A model generated the notes under the pieces. The model was not told where the DNA came from and made no database searches. It was given only the letters and a program-made list of their open reading frames with translations. A program made the translations under genes and the position numbers. From Romanomermis culicivorax (Eukaryota > Nematoda > Enoplea > Mermithida > Mermithidae): DNA of 64,000 nt. The stretch is from assembly GCA_963922205.1 (NCBI GenBank), contig CAWUHX010000040.1:541001-605000 (forward strand), read 5' to 3'. Of this stretch, positions 45,667 through 57,067 are shown piece by piece (the first letter of the stretch is position 1; every line of letters begins with the position of its first letter).

Positions 45667-45855
45667 TTGACTCCTAGTGGTATGGATGGTAATTTTTGGG
45701 AACTTATACCTGAAGGAACGACCAGTTTGCAAAGGAACATTGGAGAAGTTATACCTGATGGAGGCATAGAAGCAATTATATACGCAGAATTTGACTCTCT
45801 CATAATGATTGACGGAAATAGCGAAACTTTTTTGAAAAAAATGTTCAAAATTTGA
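45667..45855 (+). other. candidate exon, third copy, open
   Basis: The intact version of the island at 13030 and 19738, with GMDGNFWELIPEG, TTSLQRNIGE, PDGGIEAIIYAEFDS and IMIDGNSE. The frame is open upstream to 45553. No family is recognised. Confidence 0.4.
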
Positions 45856-47814
45856 GCAGAATTATAAAAGATTTTACAAAAATTTGCTCAGTTTGTCAAA
45901 TTTTGTCAAATTCTTTAAGGAGAAATTCTATGAAAGAATTCAAATTCTGGGCAGAATTTCAACAAATTTGCAAATTTTTTTTATGGAAAAATTTCATAAA
46001 GTCCTATTTTTGAGCAGAATTTTGAAAAAATCGCACAACGTTTTCCAGGAAAAAGTTCAACAAATTGTTTTGCTTTTCCATGAAAAATTCTAAAAATTTC
46101 AAATTTCGAATAGAATTGAGTAAAATTTTCTGATTGAAAAAAATAAAATTTCCAATAGAAGTTTAAAAATTACATGATTTTTTTGCGAGAAAAATTGTTA
46201 GAAATTCATAACTTCAGTTGAATTTCAACAAGTTTCCCAAATTGTTCAATTTTTACGAGCAAAGCTCCAAAAGATTTATATTTTCAAGCAGAATTCCATA
46301 AAAAGGTATATTTTTTGGGAAAAAAATTAAATTTTGAGCAGAATACCAAGAAATTATACATTTTTTGGTGGGGTAATTCTAAAAAATTGAAATTATGAGG
46401 AGAATCTCGCAAACCTTATCAATCCTTTCCAGGAAAAAAATTCAAGAAATTGAAGTTTTCAGCAGAATTTCATCCAATTGTCAAATTTTTTGGGAGAAAT
46501 TCAATGGAAGTATCTAATTTTTATGTATAATTTCAACAAATTTGCAAATTTTTATTCTGAAAAATTTTCATAAAGCTCCAATTTTGAGCAGAATTTAAAA
46601 CAAATTTCCCAACCTTTTGCAGGAAAAATTTTAGCAGATGGGTCCACTTTTTCAAGAAACATTCTAAAAAATTCAAATTTCGAGCAGAATTCCATAAAAA
46701 CGTATAATTTTTTTTGGAAAAATTCTGAATTTGAAAAAATTTTCAAAAATTTGCTCAAAACTTGAAATTCGCAATATTGATGACTTTTCAGTAACTAAAA
46801 TGTGTGAAAATTCTAAAAATTTGAGAAAAAATTTTAAAACAGGAAAAAACATTGGGCATGTACCTACCTGTTAAATTTTGAACCCATAATTCTGAAATTT
46901 GACAAGTCAAATTTTTTTCGATTTTCAAATTTCGCGATTTTTTTTAAATGTGTCCTGAAACTGTAAAAAACATGTCGCATAAACAATGCTTGAGCATAGT
47001 GAATCATTGAAGAACGTGCCCCAAATATGTAAATATTTTGTCCCAAACAAAACTTTTTTTTAAAAGTCGAGTAAAACCATAAGATGAGATTTGAATTTCA
47101 TGTAAAATTTTGACAGAAATATTTCACTTGAAATTATGGGAAATTTTGAATTTTGACGAATTTGTATGCAGAAAACTTCGAATTTACTTGAAAAATACAT
47201 AAAATATGTAATTTTAGTTCAAAAGTTTAATCAGAAAACAGAATTTCATCCAGAATTTGACGAAAATATTGAATTTTTGATTAATATTTCCACAGTAAAT
47301 TCCAAGAAAATGATTGGGAAAATTTGCGTTGAAAATTATCAGATTTAAGAAATTTCCTTCAAGATTTGAAATTTATCTTAACCGAACCTTTTTGCTTCTT
47401 TTTTCAAATTTTTTACCTTGATTTTCAAACAAAATTTGCGTATTTGAAAAAGCCACGAAAATCAGGGTTTTTTTGCTGCCAATGTTTTTCTTTTTTTCCA
47501 ATGATTTTAAAATCAAAACGTTGGACAAATCGTGCATTAGAATATATTTAACACCATCCATAATCAAAAATAAGGCCTCAAAATTGGAATAATTCGGAAT
47601 ATTTCAAATTTTTCGATAACTTTTCTAGGGAAAATTTAATGATTTTTTCTGAAAATTCAATCCAAAATATGCCAAAGTTATATTTGAAATTAAATGAGGG
47701 GTTAAGGATCCCTTGGGCCATTACCTGTCCCAGTCTGTTAGTCAGAAGAGAATAGAGATTGGGCAGGAATGATAGCCAGTAGAGATAAGACAAATCCAGC
47801 TTTGTATAGTTTCG

Positions 47815-48145
47815 GAATCCAAATCCAAATCTGAATCAGAATCCGAATCCAAATCTAAATCCGAATCTGAATCCGAATCTGAATCTGAATTTGAATCTGA
47901 ATCTGAGTCTGAGTCTGAGTCTGAATCTGAATCCGAATCTAAATCCAAATCTGAATTGATATCCAAATCCAAATCCGAATCAGAATCCGAATCCGAATCC
48001 GAATCCGAATCCGAATCCGAATCGGAATCTGAATCCGAATCTAAATCTGAACCCGAATCTGAATCTGAATCAGAATCCAAATCCAGATCCAAATCCCAAT
48101 CCGAATTTGAATCCAAATCCAAATCCAAATCTGAATCGGAATGGA
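47815..48145 (-). repeat. hexanucleotide satellite, third array
   Basis: Degenerate gaatcc/gaatct/aaatcc hexamers, longest of the three arrays, including a run of gaatcc units around 47985-48022. Not coding. Confidence 0.85.
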
Positions 48146-48219
48146 ACCGACCTTAATGCACGGATTTTCGCCTGTGCAATGCTTAGCTGAAATGGACGAG
48201 AAAAAGAAGTCCTTAAAAG

Positions 48220-48702
48220 TGTTGTAGTGTGTTTCCACCGATTTTACTGCACACTTATCGTTTTTTGTCAATTCGCGCATAAGGCCCGCAAGTACCAAGT
48301 GGAGTGAGTGAGGCGGACCATCAACAGTCGTCTTACTGTAGCGCATGTCAGTAGGTGTGTGTTTGGTTGCTCTCGTGTGCATTATTATTGTTTTCTTGTA
48401 TACTTACCATTGGTTATTTCTTATGCGTACAGGCCGCCTCCCAGCGCGCCCAGCCTTTTGTTAGTGTGTTTCTCGTAGGGCGTGGAAGTGATTGTTATCT
48501 CGCCCTGTCTCGTTTTGTATAGTAAGTGTTTATTTTGTCTTAGGTAAACATCAGAGAGAATTCTCCTTCGCTTTTTCTTCATTTTAATTTTGAGACAAAT
48601 TAAGGAAATAAACTTTCCTTAATTTTTTGGGTAATTAGTGTTGGGTTTAGGTACATTTAGTAAGTTAATTGGCTAAACGTGGGTGTTGGAAAAACGTGCA
48701 TT
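48220..48702 (+). mobile_element. LTR-A, first of a tandem pair (copy 2)
   Basis: The direct counterpart of 22251-22733 with AAAG before it (48216-48219). Truncated at the same base. Confidence 0.72.
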
Positions 48703-49108
48703 TGTTGTAGTGTGTTTCTGCCGATTTTGTCATATTTTGTCAATCCACACATGAGGCTTGCAAGTACCGAGTGCAGTGAGCAACGTGGACCATCAACAGT
48801 CGTCTTACTGTAGCGCACGTCAGTAGGCGTGTGCTGGCTCTCTCCTTGTGCATTATTCTTACGTGTGTTTTTTCATTGCCTAAGTAAAATTGAAGAAAGG
48901 GATCTCCTTCCTTGTATTTGTTTAATTTGGGAGACAATTAAGGAAGTATTTTCTGCTTGATTGGTAGGGTTATTATTACCTGGTTTAAGTACAAGTAATT
49001 AAGTTAATCGGGTAAGCCTGGGCGCGGGAGATACATACATTAAGGACGAACCCTGGAATCCCACTCCTGCTTGATTCTCAAAACCCCGACCTATTTTCAA
49101 ATATAACA
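48703..49108 (+). mobile_element. LTR-A, second of a tandem pair (copy 2), internally deleted
   Basis: The counterpart of 22734-23274, ending CAAATATAACA and followed by AAAG. It lacks roughly 150 bp between ttacgtgtg and ttttttcattgc. Confidence 0.72.
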
Positions 49109-49112
49109 AAAG

Positions 49113-50236
49113 CAGTTAAGAAGAAATCCTAGATTCCTAAACTTTGGGTTTCCCGATTTGAGTAACTCACACAAACACACCTGCCAAATCTGAGACCTAC
49201 AGTAATTACCTTGGAATGGTCCACTACATTCTACCAGATACATGCAGGTGGGCGCTTTTTCAAAATCGACACAAAATTATGAAATTCACTAAAATCTGCA
49301 CAAAAACACGAAAAATATATCAGAAATAAGGAATTTGGGCGAAAAATCAATTGAAATGTGTTCCGATTTGGCAGAAAAACTGACAAGAGGAGCAAAAAAA
49401 TTCAACTGCCACGAAATTTCGAATTTTTAAATGAAAAACTTGAATTTTTAATTTTTTCACATATGATTTGAAAAGTTACAGTTTTTCTCTGTTAAATTTG
49501 CGCACTTTCTATTGTTGAACTTGTTTTTTTTCAAAAATAAATTTGCAAAACTATTTGTAATTTTGAATTTTTTGCAGTAAAAATTGAATTTTCAAACTTA
49601 TAAATGTGAAATTTTTCAATTTTTAAATGTAAAATTCACAAATCTTCAACGTAAACATTTCAAGATTTCTAAATATTTCTGTGTAAAATTTACAATGTTT
49701 GAATTTTTTGATTTGAAATTCTAATTTTTTTTTCTATGTAAAATGAATTTTTTATTTGCAAATTTTTCGCATCAAATTTCAAAATTTTGAGCACTTCGGC
49801 TTAAAAGTTGAAATTTGCTTTCTAGAAATAAATTTCCAAAACTTTTTGTAATTTTGTTGAAAATTTTGAAATTCAAGAATCCAATAAATTTTTTAAATAT
49901 TAAATCTTTACAATTTACACTACAATTAAATCATCCTACAAAATTACCTACTGATGTTGAAGCTCAACAGTGTTCCATATAGCCTATAGATTATCCGAGA
50001 ACTGAAAATAAACACTTTAAAATTTACTTTTTTTGTGTAAACTAGTAAATATATGAAAATTCAACAATGTTAACTATAAATAAAAAACAAAATACGTTTT
50101 AAACTTTTATTTCCTAGAAATTCCGTATTCTATATACACAAAGAAGAAAACAAAATTTTGAACTCAGCAGTTGGGAAATTGAGGAAAAAAACAACAAAAA
50201 ACAAACGAAATGAGCTAATTTTCTAAATGTAAATGG
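49113..50236. other. AT-rich region without a gene
   Basis: The direct counterpart of 23279-24458. It ends taaatggcatg, the empty site of the tRNA-carrying element. Confidence 0.5.
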
Positions 50237-52672
50237 CATGTTTTTTGTTTTTCTTTTGGCATTTTTCAGTTTTTTTGTTTTTTAAACAAGTTTTTCTGGC
50301 TTGTTTAGCAATTTTTATTGTTTTTTTTGTTGTTTGTTTTGCATTTTTCTTGATTTTATAGCGAGTTTTTGTTTTTTTAACATTTTTGTATCGTTTATAT
50401 ATTGGTTTTTTTTAGTTTTTTTCTTTTTTTGCTCCTGAATTTTTTTTCTTTTTACCAGTTTTTGTGTATTTTTCGGCTTTTTTTGGCAATTTTTTCGTTT
50501 TTTTTGCTTTTTTCCTTTTCTTCAGCTAATTTTTTTTGTTTTTGGAAATATTTTGCTCCTTTAACAACTTTTTTCCTTCTTTAGCAATTTTTTATCTTTT
50601 CGCAATTGCTCTGCTTTTTTAGCCTTTTTTTGCTTTTTAGCAGTTCTTCCCTTCGCTAGCATTTTTCAGCAATTTTCTTTTTTTGCTTCTTTACCATTTT
50701 GATTTTTGGGCAACTTTTTGCTTTTTGACAACTTTTTTTTTGTTTTTTGAAATTTTTCAGTTTTTTGAGCATTTTTCAGCAATTTTTCCGCTCTTTAGCA
50801 ATTTTTTTCTTTCGTAGCATTTTTAGCAATTTTTTTTGTTTCTTTAGCATTTTTTGTTTTTTAGCAATTTCCTATGTTTTAAGGATTTTTTTTTGCTTTT
50901 CAGCAATTTTTCAACTTTTTAAACAATTTTTTCTGTATTTTCTAACATTTTTCTCGTTTTCGCAAATTTTGTTTTTTGTTTTGTATGAATTTTTTTTGTA
51001 GCAACTTTTTCCTTTCTTTAGTTTTTTAGCATTTTTTTGCTTTTTAAGCCATTTTTTTACTTTTTTTCTCTTTTTTGGCATTTTTACTTTTTTTGAAATT
51101 TAGCATCTTTTTTCTATTTTCAGCAGTTTTTGCTTTTTTGTTTTTGTTTTTTAGCAATTTTTTGCTCTTTGGCATTTTTTAGCAATTTTTTCTCTTACTT
51201 TTTGCAGTAATTTTTATTTTTCTACCAGTTTGTTTCTTTTTTCGCTTTTTTAGCAGTTTTTAAAATTAATTTTGAATTTGAATTTAATTCCGAATTTTAA
51301 ATTTACAACAAAAAATGTAAATTTGGTTTGGAAATGTAAACTTTTCATGGACAAAAACAAAAAAACAAAATGAAATTTACAACAACAAACGTAAACTTAC
51401 CCTTAAAAATCATATTAAATCCTTCAATTGTTTTTTATAGAGAGACGAATTTGCCCGACGTGCCAGTTTTTTTCATGTTACCATTTTTGTTTTTTGCAAT
51501 TTTTTGTTTTTTTTAGTCATTTTTCTCTTTTTTGCAATTTTTTGCTTTTTTAGTCATTTTTCTCTTTTTAGCCGTTTTCAACAGTTTTTCTTAGTTTTTC
51601 CTTTTTTTGCATTTTTTGATTTCTTCGCAATTTTTCTTTCTTATTTTTTTAGCAATTTTTTTGTTTCTTCAACAACTTGTTCCTCGTTCAGCGACTTTTT
51701 TGGTGTTTTGAGCAATTTCTTTGCTTATATGGCATTTTTTAGCAATTTTTCTTTTTCCTAGCATTTTTAGCAATTTTCTTTTTTTGCTTCTTTAACATTT
51801 TTTGTTTTTTAGCAAATTTTTTTTAGTATGTTTCTACTTTTTTAGCTGTCTTTTTGATTGTTTAGCAGTTTTTCTGCAGAATTTTGAATTTCTGTTGTTT
51901 TATTTTTAATTTTGCATTTCCGTTAAATTTTTTACAAAATTGCAATTTTTTAAAATTTTTGCCTTTTTTACGAATTTTTTTCAAAATACTGCATTTTTTC
52001 CATTTTTTTCACGAACTTTTACGTCGCTTGTTTTTTTACAGTTTTGTTACATGATTTCGCATTTCTGGAATATTTTCAAAATTTTGCATTTTTTACAATT
52101 TTTTCCCAAAAATTTGCTCTCTTCTTATGTTTTTCAAAGTTTTGCGATATCTATATAATTTGACAAGTTTTTACGAAATTTTGACATTTCTCCACTTTTT
52201 CTTCTAAATTTGTTTAAAATTGTTTACAAAATTTTACAACTTTTCACCAAATTTTGAATGTTTCTCCAAATTTGGCAATTTTCCTACTATGTATATAAAA
52301 TTTTGAAATTTTCCTTCAAATTTATTTATTTTAACAATTTTATTATGGAATTTTTTTTCAAAAAATATTGAAAATTTTGCATTTTTTTGGAAAAAATGCC
52401 GAAAATGTTTATAATTTTTTGAGAATTTTAGAATTTTTTTCGAAAAAACGCCAAAAATTCAGAATTTTTCTCTCGAAAAAATGCAGAAAATTTTTCCGAA
52501 AGCATTCCGGAAACTTTGAAATTCTATCGAAAAAATGCCGAAAATTTCAAAATCTTTTTTACAAATGCCGAAAATTTGAGTTTTTTTTTAAAATGGCAAG
52601 AAATTTCGGAGACTTTTTAAAAAAACTGCAAAAAATGTTGAATTTTTCGGTAAAAATCCCGTAATTTTACCT
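50237..52672. repeat. T-rich low-complexity tract
   Basis: Repeated ttttagcaattttt and tttttgctttttt phrases fill 50.24-51.26 and 51.43-51.86 kb. From about 52.3 kb degenerate aaaatgccgaaaattt units follow. A less biased patch (51260-51430) matches 40800-41060 inverted. No credible gene. Confidence 0.7.
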
Positions 52673-52761
52673 TTTTACCAACGAAAAATAGCCATTATTA
52701 TTGTTGCTTGTGCTGTTCTTTACAATTTTATTAAACTAAGAAGCGATCTGGATGATTTGGG
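52673..52761 (+). pseudogene. Harbinger transposase remnant, second copy
   Basis: The frame aligns with 39016-39201 over IIIVACAVLYNFIKLRS but the Trp codon TGG is TAG. It breaks into an LTR-A fragment. Confidence 0.55.
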
Positions 52762-52842
52762 CTCTGAGTTCAGGCAGGATTGGGATCCCAGGGTTCGTCC
52801 TTAATGTACGTATTTGCCACGCCCACACTTACCCGATTAATG
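52762..52842 (-). mobile_element. LTR-A 3' fragment
   Basis: About 80 bp (gttcaggcaggattgggatc to acttacccgattaat) of the LTR-A 3' part in minus orientation, joining the Harbinger remnant to block Y. Confidence 0.6.
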
Positions 52843-53325
52843 CTGTCAGTCTTCGATTAAGAAGCATGAAAAATATTAAAAGTTCTGTTTACTTTGAAAT
52901 GCAAAGGAAATTTGACAACTTAAGTCCGAAATGTTGTTTAGAAGTAACCTTTCCTTAAAAGTCACTGAGTTCTTAGAAGTCAGAATGTGGCTGGATCTTC
53001 GAAAATTCATGGGAGACGTAGTAGTGAAAGCAGATCAATTTTTTAGAATGTTTTTCTCATTTTTTTTCATTCAGATTCTTTTTTATTCTTCTTATTTCTA
53101 ACACAAGTCCCATTCCAAGAAATCGCCCATTTAAAATAATTAGTATCGAAAATTACATCATTCTGGTCAAAAAATGAAAGCTTTTCCATCAAAATCAATG
53201 CTCACTCTATGCTAGCTTATTGATCTAGTGTTTGTAACTAATACTCAAACTAATCTCTCATTAGTTCTTCAGATCCTAGAAAACACTATTTGGCTCTATA
53301 TTTATTAAACAAAAAATTTAGGTGG

Positions 53326-54234
53326 TGTAATGACCGGATTTTGTGAAGCACTTTACTTTAACCAAATGGACGTTACGGCAATGAAACGGGGCGCAGGGGA
53401 GACAGGCGATTCGACAATACGGGTCAATACGCATACTAATCGATGGCTGCTTTGAGACCTTGACAACAATAAACTAAAGGACGCGGTCTCAGCTTGCAAA
53501 TAATGAACGGGCCTCGGTTTAACTGCTTCCGTGAAAAAATGGCTGCTTGCAAATATAAAACATGATGAGCGGGGTTTGAAAAATGAAGAATTCAATAATC
53601 ACCAATAATAATAAAATCACACTTTGCTTCTCTTTAAATACAACGTTTTTGGCCACTCCCTGGGCGTCGCGGGAGGTCTTGCTTCTGTCCATGTTCTTCT
53701 GCCAATCATCGCTTCCTGCTTTACTATTCTTGCTAATTTAGTCACGCCCTTTAACGCCTTTCTAGTACAGCATGCTTTTCATGTATTGCTTGCTTCCTAC
53801 GGTGGGCTTAGCCACACCTCTGTGCTTATGTGCATGCTTCCTGTATCTGTTTCTCTGAATACACATGTTTTGTGGGGCCGTCGCTACCGTTACACTTGAG
53901 ACTACTGTCTGGCAGGGTTTTTACTTATTTTACTGTGTGCAGGTGTTGTTTACGATTTTTATGGGGGATTATGGTAGCCATGGAATGTGTGGTTCAGTGT
54001 AGATTCTAGGGGACCAGCTGCCATTTGTGCAAATTAATTGGGGCATCTTAATTGGGCTACTGGGGTGTGAACGGATCAAAATAAAGTACTTCACGTAATT
54101 TTATAGGAATGTTTGGGTGTGAATCCCAGACACCCTTGAGACGATAAAATGCGAAAATGAAATAATATTTAATAAATGTCTATCACATACAGTATGCTAT
54201 ATATTTACAGTACTGCTTTAGCAGGTATGTTACA
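53326..54234 (+). mobile_element. LTR-C solo-LTR-like element
   Basis: This 909-bp element runs from TGTAATGACCGG to GGTATGTTACA with target duplication GTGG (53322-53325 and 54235-54238). The mirror of 34308-35207. Confidence 0.85.
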
Positions 54235-54238
54235 GTGG

Positions 54239-55479
54239 CACCGAGGTCCAAATGGCACATCAGGTGACCTTTTTGGCATCAGGAGTCACTGATTCCCCAA
54301 AATTTTAGGCAAGAGGGCTCTGAAGGAGAAAAACCGGATTTTTCCACCAAGAAAGTTCAAAAAATGATTCAAAAAATGGTAATTTCCGTCTAAAAAACCT
54401 TTAAAAAATGAATTTTTGGTACCGAGACTTGAACAAATTGATGACTGGCATAATGTATTAGCTTGTCGATCATTCTCCGAAATTGACAAATGATAATGAC
54501 GTGCCCTATTCAAACTACTTAACTTCACTCATAAATCATCGGTCATATGGCTGGCTTAGTGCCCTGATACTTTTGATCACGAAAATACAGAAGAAAGGTC
54601 AATTTTTCAACCATAAATAGTCAATAACGTCAATTTTCTCGGTTCTTCTGTTTCATGAATACATTGTGTTTAGTTCTTCAGTCAAAAATTTTCATGTTTG
54701 CATCATAGATGTAACGGAGTTTCTAGGTCTGCATCTCAGGCGACTTTTTTCGGACCAGACGATCACTGATTAAGCAAAATTTTCCAAAGGCAAAAACATT
54801 TGATTTTGCGACAAAAAAGTCTAAAAAATGGTTCAAAAAAATGGTAGTTTTTTCTTTAAAAAAAACCCTTAAAATGTATTCATGATGTTGAGTGCATAGG
54901 AAATGTACGTTTTTGACTTTTTTTTATTTCCAACTTATGTAAATCACCAAACATGAGCCATTGTTTTGCTACATAAGAAATTTAGGATTTTTGTAACGAT
55001 GTGTGTGCAACATTTGATCACAAGTTAGATTTTCAAAACAGAATTATAAATTTATTCAATGATATTTGACATGTTTGCTTAATAGTGAAACGAATGAGGA
55101 TGTTAATCTTTTGATCTATAACAGAAATGAAATCAAGCTCGATGTGATAATGTTTTCGCTTAGAAAGAAAGAGTTATATTTAGCAATGAATAGGCTGATG
55201 ACAGATGTTTCAACAGGTTTAGCTTTTCCAAAGAGAAAATTCCCGGGGCCTTCAATATAGTACTAGTGAAGCTTCACCCAGCATCTAGTTTTTCAGTTTA
55301 CTGTGAGCAGAAGCCAGAATCCCATATAGTTGCACTTTCCTTTGATGTATTAGTTATCATGTATAGATTATGCTCTAGTTGTTTGGTAAGAAGGTGATTT
55401 GTAATATTTTATCATAAGAATATAGTAGTAACAATTGTCTGAATGTTTGTTGCAGCTGATTTTAATAGCTCATTCTGCT
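54239..55479. repeat. repeat D units and AT-rich sequence, no firm gene
   Basis: The mirror of 32.5-34.3 kb, without the LTR-A. A plus frame (55066-55260, containing NEIKLDVIMFSLRKKELYLA) is open here but has a stop in the mirror. It has no recognisable domain and I do not call it a gene. Confidence 0.5.
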
Positions 55480-55716
55480 TTGTGGCCTGTACAACTGCAT
55501 AAAAATGGTGAAATGCTTTATTATAACACACAATATAACACATGATATAATGCAACAATACAAGGTATGTAACAGAACAATATGGATAGGCGACATTTCG
55601 GCAATAAACCTACTACCTTTTTCAGCTTTCTACAACTTTTTACCAAAGTTTGGCAGGAGTGGGCTTTGAGCTGTGAGCTTCAAGTTTGAGAGTCGAGAGA
55701 CTATCTGGAACATTTT
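55480..55716 (-). mobile_element. SINE-E (mirror copy)
   Basis: The inverted counterpart of 32243-32500, with the aggcctgtacaactgcataa type tail at its left end and a degraded tRNA-like head near 55690. Confidence 0.58.
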
Positions 55717-55942
55717 TGACATGGCTAGATTTTCCATACATGCTGGTGGGTAGGGTGGTGCATATAGTGTTTGTGATAAAACTTCTGTTCCCTACAAATG
55801 GAAGCAGCAGACCCTGGCAATGTAGGCATCAAAAGCATAGAAATCGGTTGTGCATGGAACAAAAGTTTTATCACACGTGCTATAGGCAGTAAAAACTACT
55901 TGCCTAACCACCAGGATGTATAGAAAATCCAGCCATATGGAA

Positions 55943-56075
55943 AATGGCCACAGATGGCCTAGTGGATAGTGCTCTTGACTTTCATACTCAAAGCTCACAG
56001 TTCAAACCTCACCCTAGTCGAAATTTGGCAAAAAATTGTAGAAAGCCAGTAGAGGTAGTAGCATTAGGGGCCAAC
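55943..56075 (+). mobile_element. SINE-E head copy (mirror)
   Basis: It contains gatggcctagtggatagtgc and cacagttcaaacctcacc, giving box A and box B-like segments. The mirror of 31870-32002. Confidence 0.55.
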
Positions 56076-56429
56076 TACACTTCACCACGTCCTGCGGTGC
56101 TGTACAGTACCTGATTAGTGGCTGCTATACCTCATCCTGTATGGTGGTAAGTGATAATGAGTTGCTATACTCGCGTGTAATTTTGACAACAGTATTTAAC
56201 ATTTTCTTGATGAGCCATCTCTCGAAAACTAATTTACATTCTCTACAAATTGACTTATTGTGACATATATGTTCAATATTGTACAATCTGGTCGTTTATG
56301 TAGTATAGCGTATCAGTTTGGACTTTTATAGCCCAGAAAAATTCCCTGGTTTTTCAGAGTCAAAAATTAGCAGCAGACAAATATTTTTCAATACCAGGTT
56401 CTTCAGACCAGAAATTATCCAAACTTTTG

Positions 56430-56575
56430 TTGTAAGTGGCCACAGCTGCCACCTCAAAATTGAACTGTTGCAAATTAGCCATGTTTCACAGAACATCTTT
56501 CCCACGGCTCAGTTGTTGGTCAAAGCATATGGACTATAACATTGCAAGGTTCAAGTTCAAGTGGCCGACTTGAAG
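56430..56575 (+). mobile_element. diverged tRNA-carrying element (mirror)
   Basis: It starts TGTTGTAAGTGGCC, has CGGCTCAGTTGTTGG and GGTTCAAGTTC, and ends near gaagaaatgttcaca. The counterpart of 31385-31515. Confidence 0.5.
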
Positions 56576-56749
56576 AAATGTTCACATTTTAGGTGGTAAC
56601 TCTAGAATTCTCATCAAACAGCTCAAAATGGCATTTTTAGACGTATGATTGGAGATTCTTAGGGACCTCTCTTGAGTATCAGAGTTTAATATTAAACTTT
56701 TTGCTCTGGTGTTTAGCTTAGGAAAGACGTATTTCAATATTCCTGAGAC

Positions 56750-56846
56750 ATGATATGTGGATTATTCATCATCTGTGCATTCATTCTCATTAGTGATGTG
56801 CGTTCATTAGACGAATTAGATTTAATGATGGCCATGGACGAAAACA
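56750..56846 (+). CDS. exon 1 (signal peptide) of the unknown secreted protein gene, plus-strand copy
   Basis: The ATG at 56750 has an in-frame TGA two codons upstream. The leader MICGLFIICAFILISDVRS differs from the other copy at two residues. The exon ends in phase 1 at A|GTAAGT, and the next base pair GT of exon 2 (61783) completes a Ser codon. Intron 1 is 4936 bp (56847-61782). Confidence 0.8.
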
Positions 56847-57067
56847 GTAAGTATATATACTGTGAGCCAAAAAAAGCAGGCTCTCTTCCGTAACTTTCGA
56901 TTGGATGGAGCTTCTATAATGCCGTTTCCTGCATTAAGACACGATTTCGGAGAGGTTCTACTTTCCCTATGATAAGTTGAAAATTAATCATATCTCAAAA
57001 TGAGACATTTTTTGGTAGTGTGGTGCGCTGAGTTCCGTGGTATCATTGGTTTTGCTTAAAAATGCAA

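Larger units (their letters stand above)
44400..48150 (-). repeat. right hairpin arm, second copy
   Basis: The direct counterpart of 17003-22190 without LTR-G. AT-rich degenerate units fill 45.9-46.9 kb. The join aatttatcagaaaaatttattgcg near 44900 is the LTR-G empty site. Confidence 0.65.
42182..50236 (+). repeat. block X, second copy (direct)
   Basis: It matches 14783-24458 in the same orientation. It lacks the LTR-G insertion and the left hairpin arm. It includes LTR-B, the right hairpin arm, the satellite and the tandem LTR-A pair. Identity is visibly lower before about 42350 than after it. Confidence 0.75.

Noticed and set aside
50402..52158. Phe-rich membrane-protein-like frames
   Set aside because: Poly-T low-complexity DNA yields Phe/Leu/Ser strings in every plus frame.
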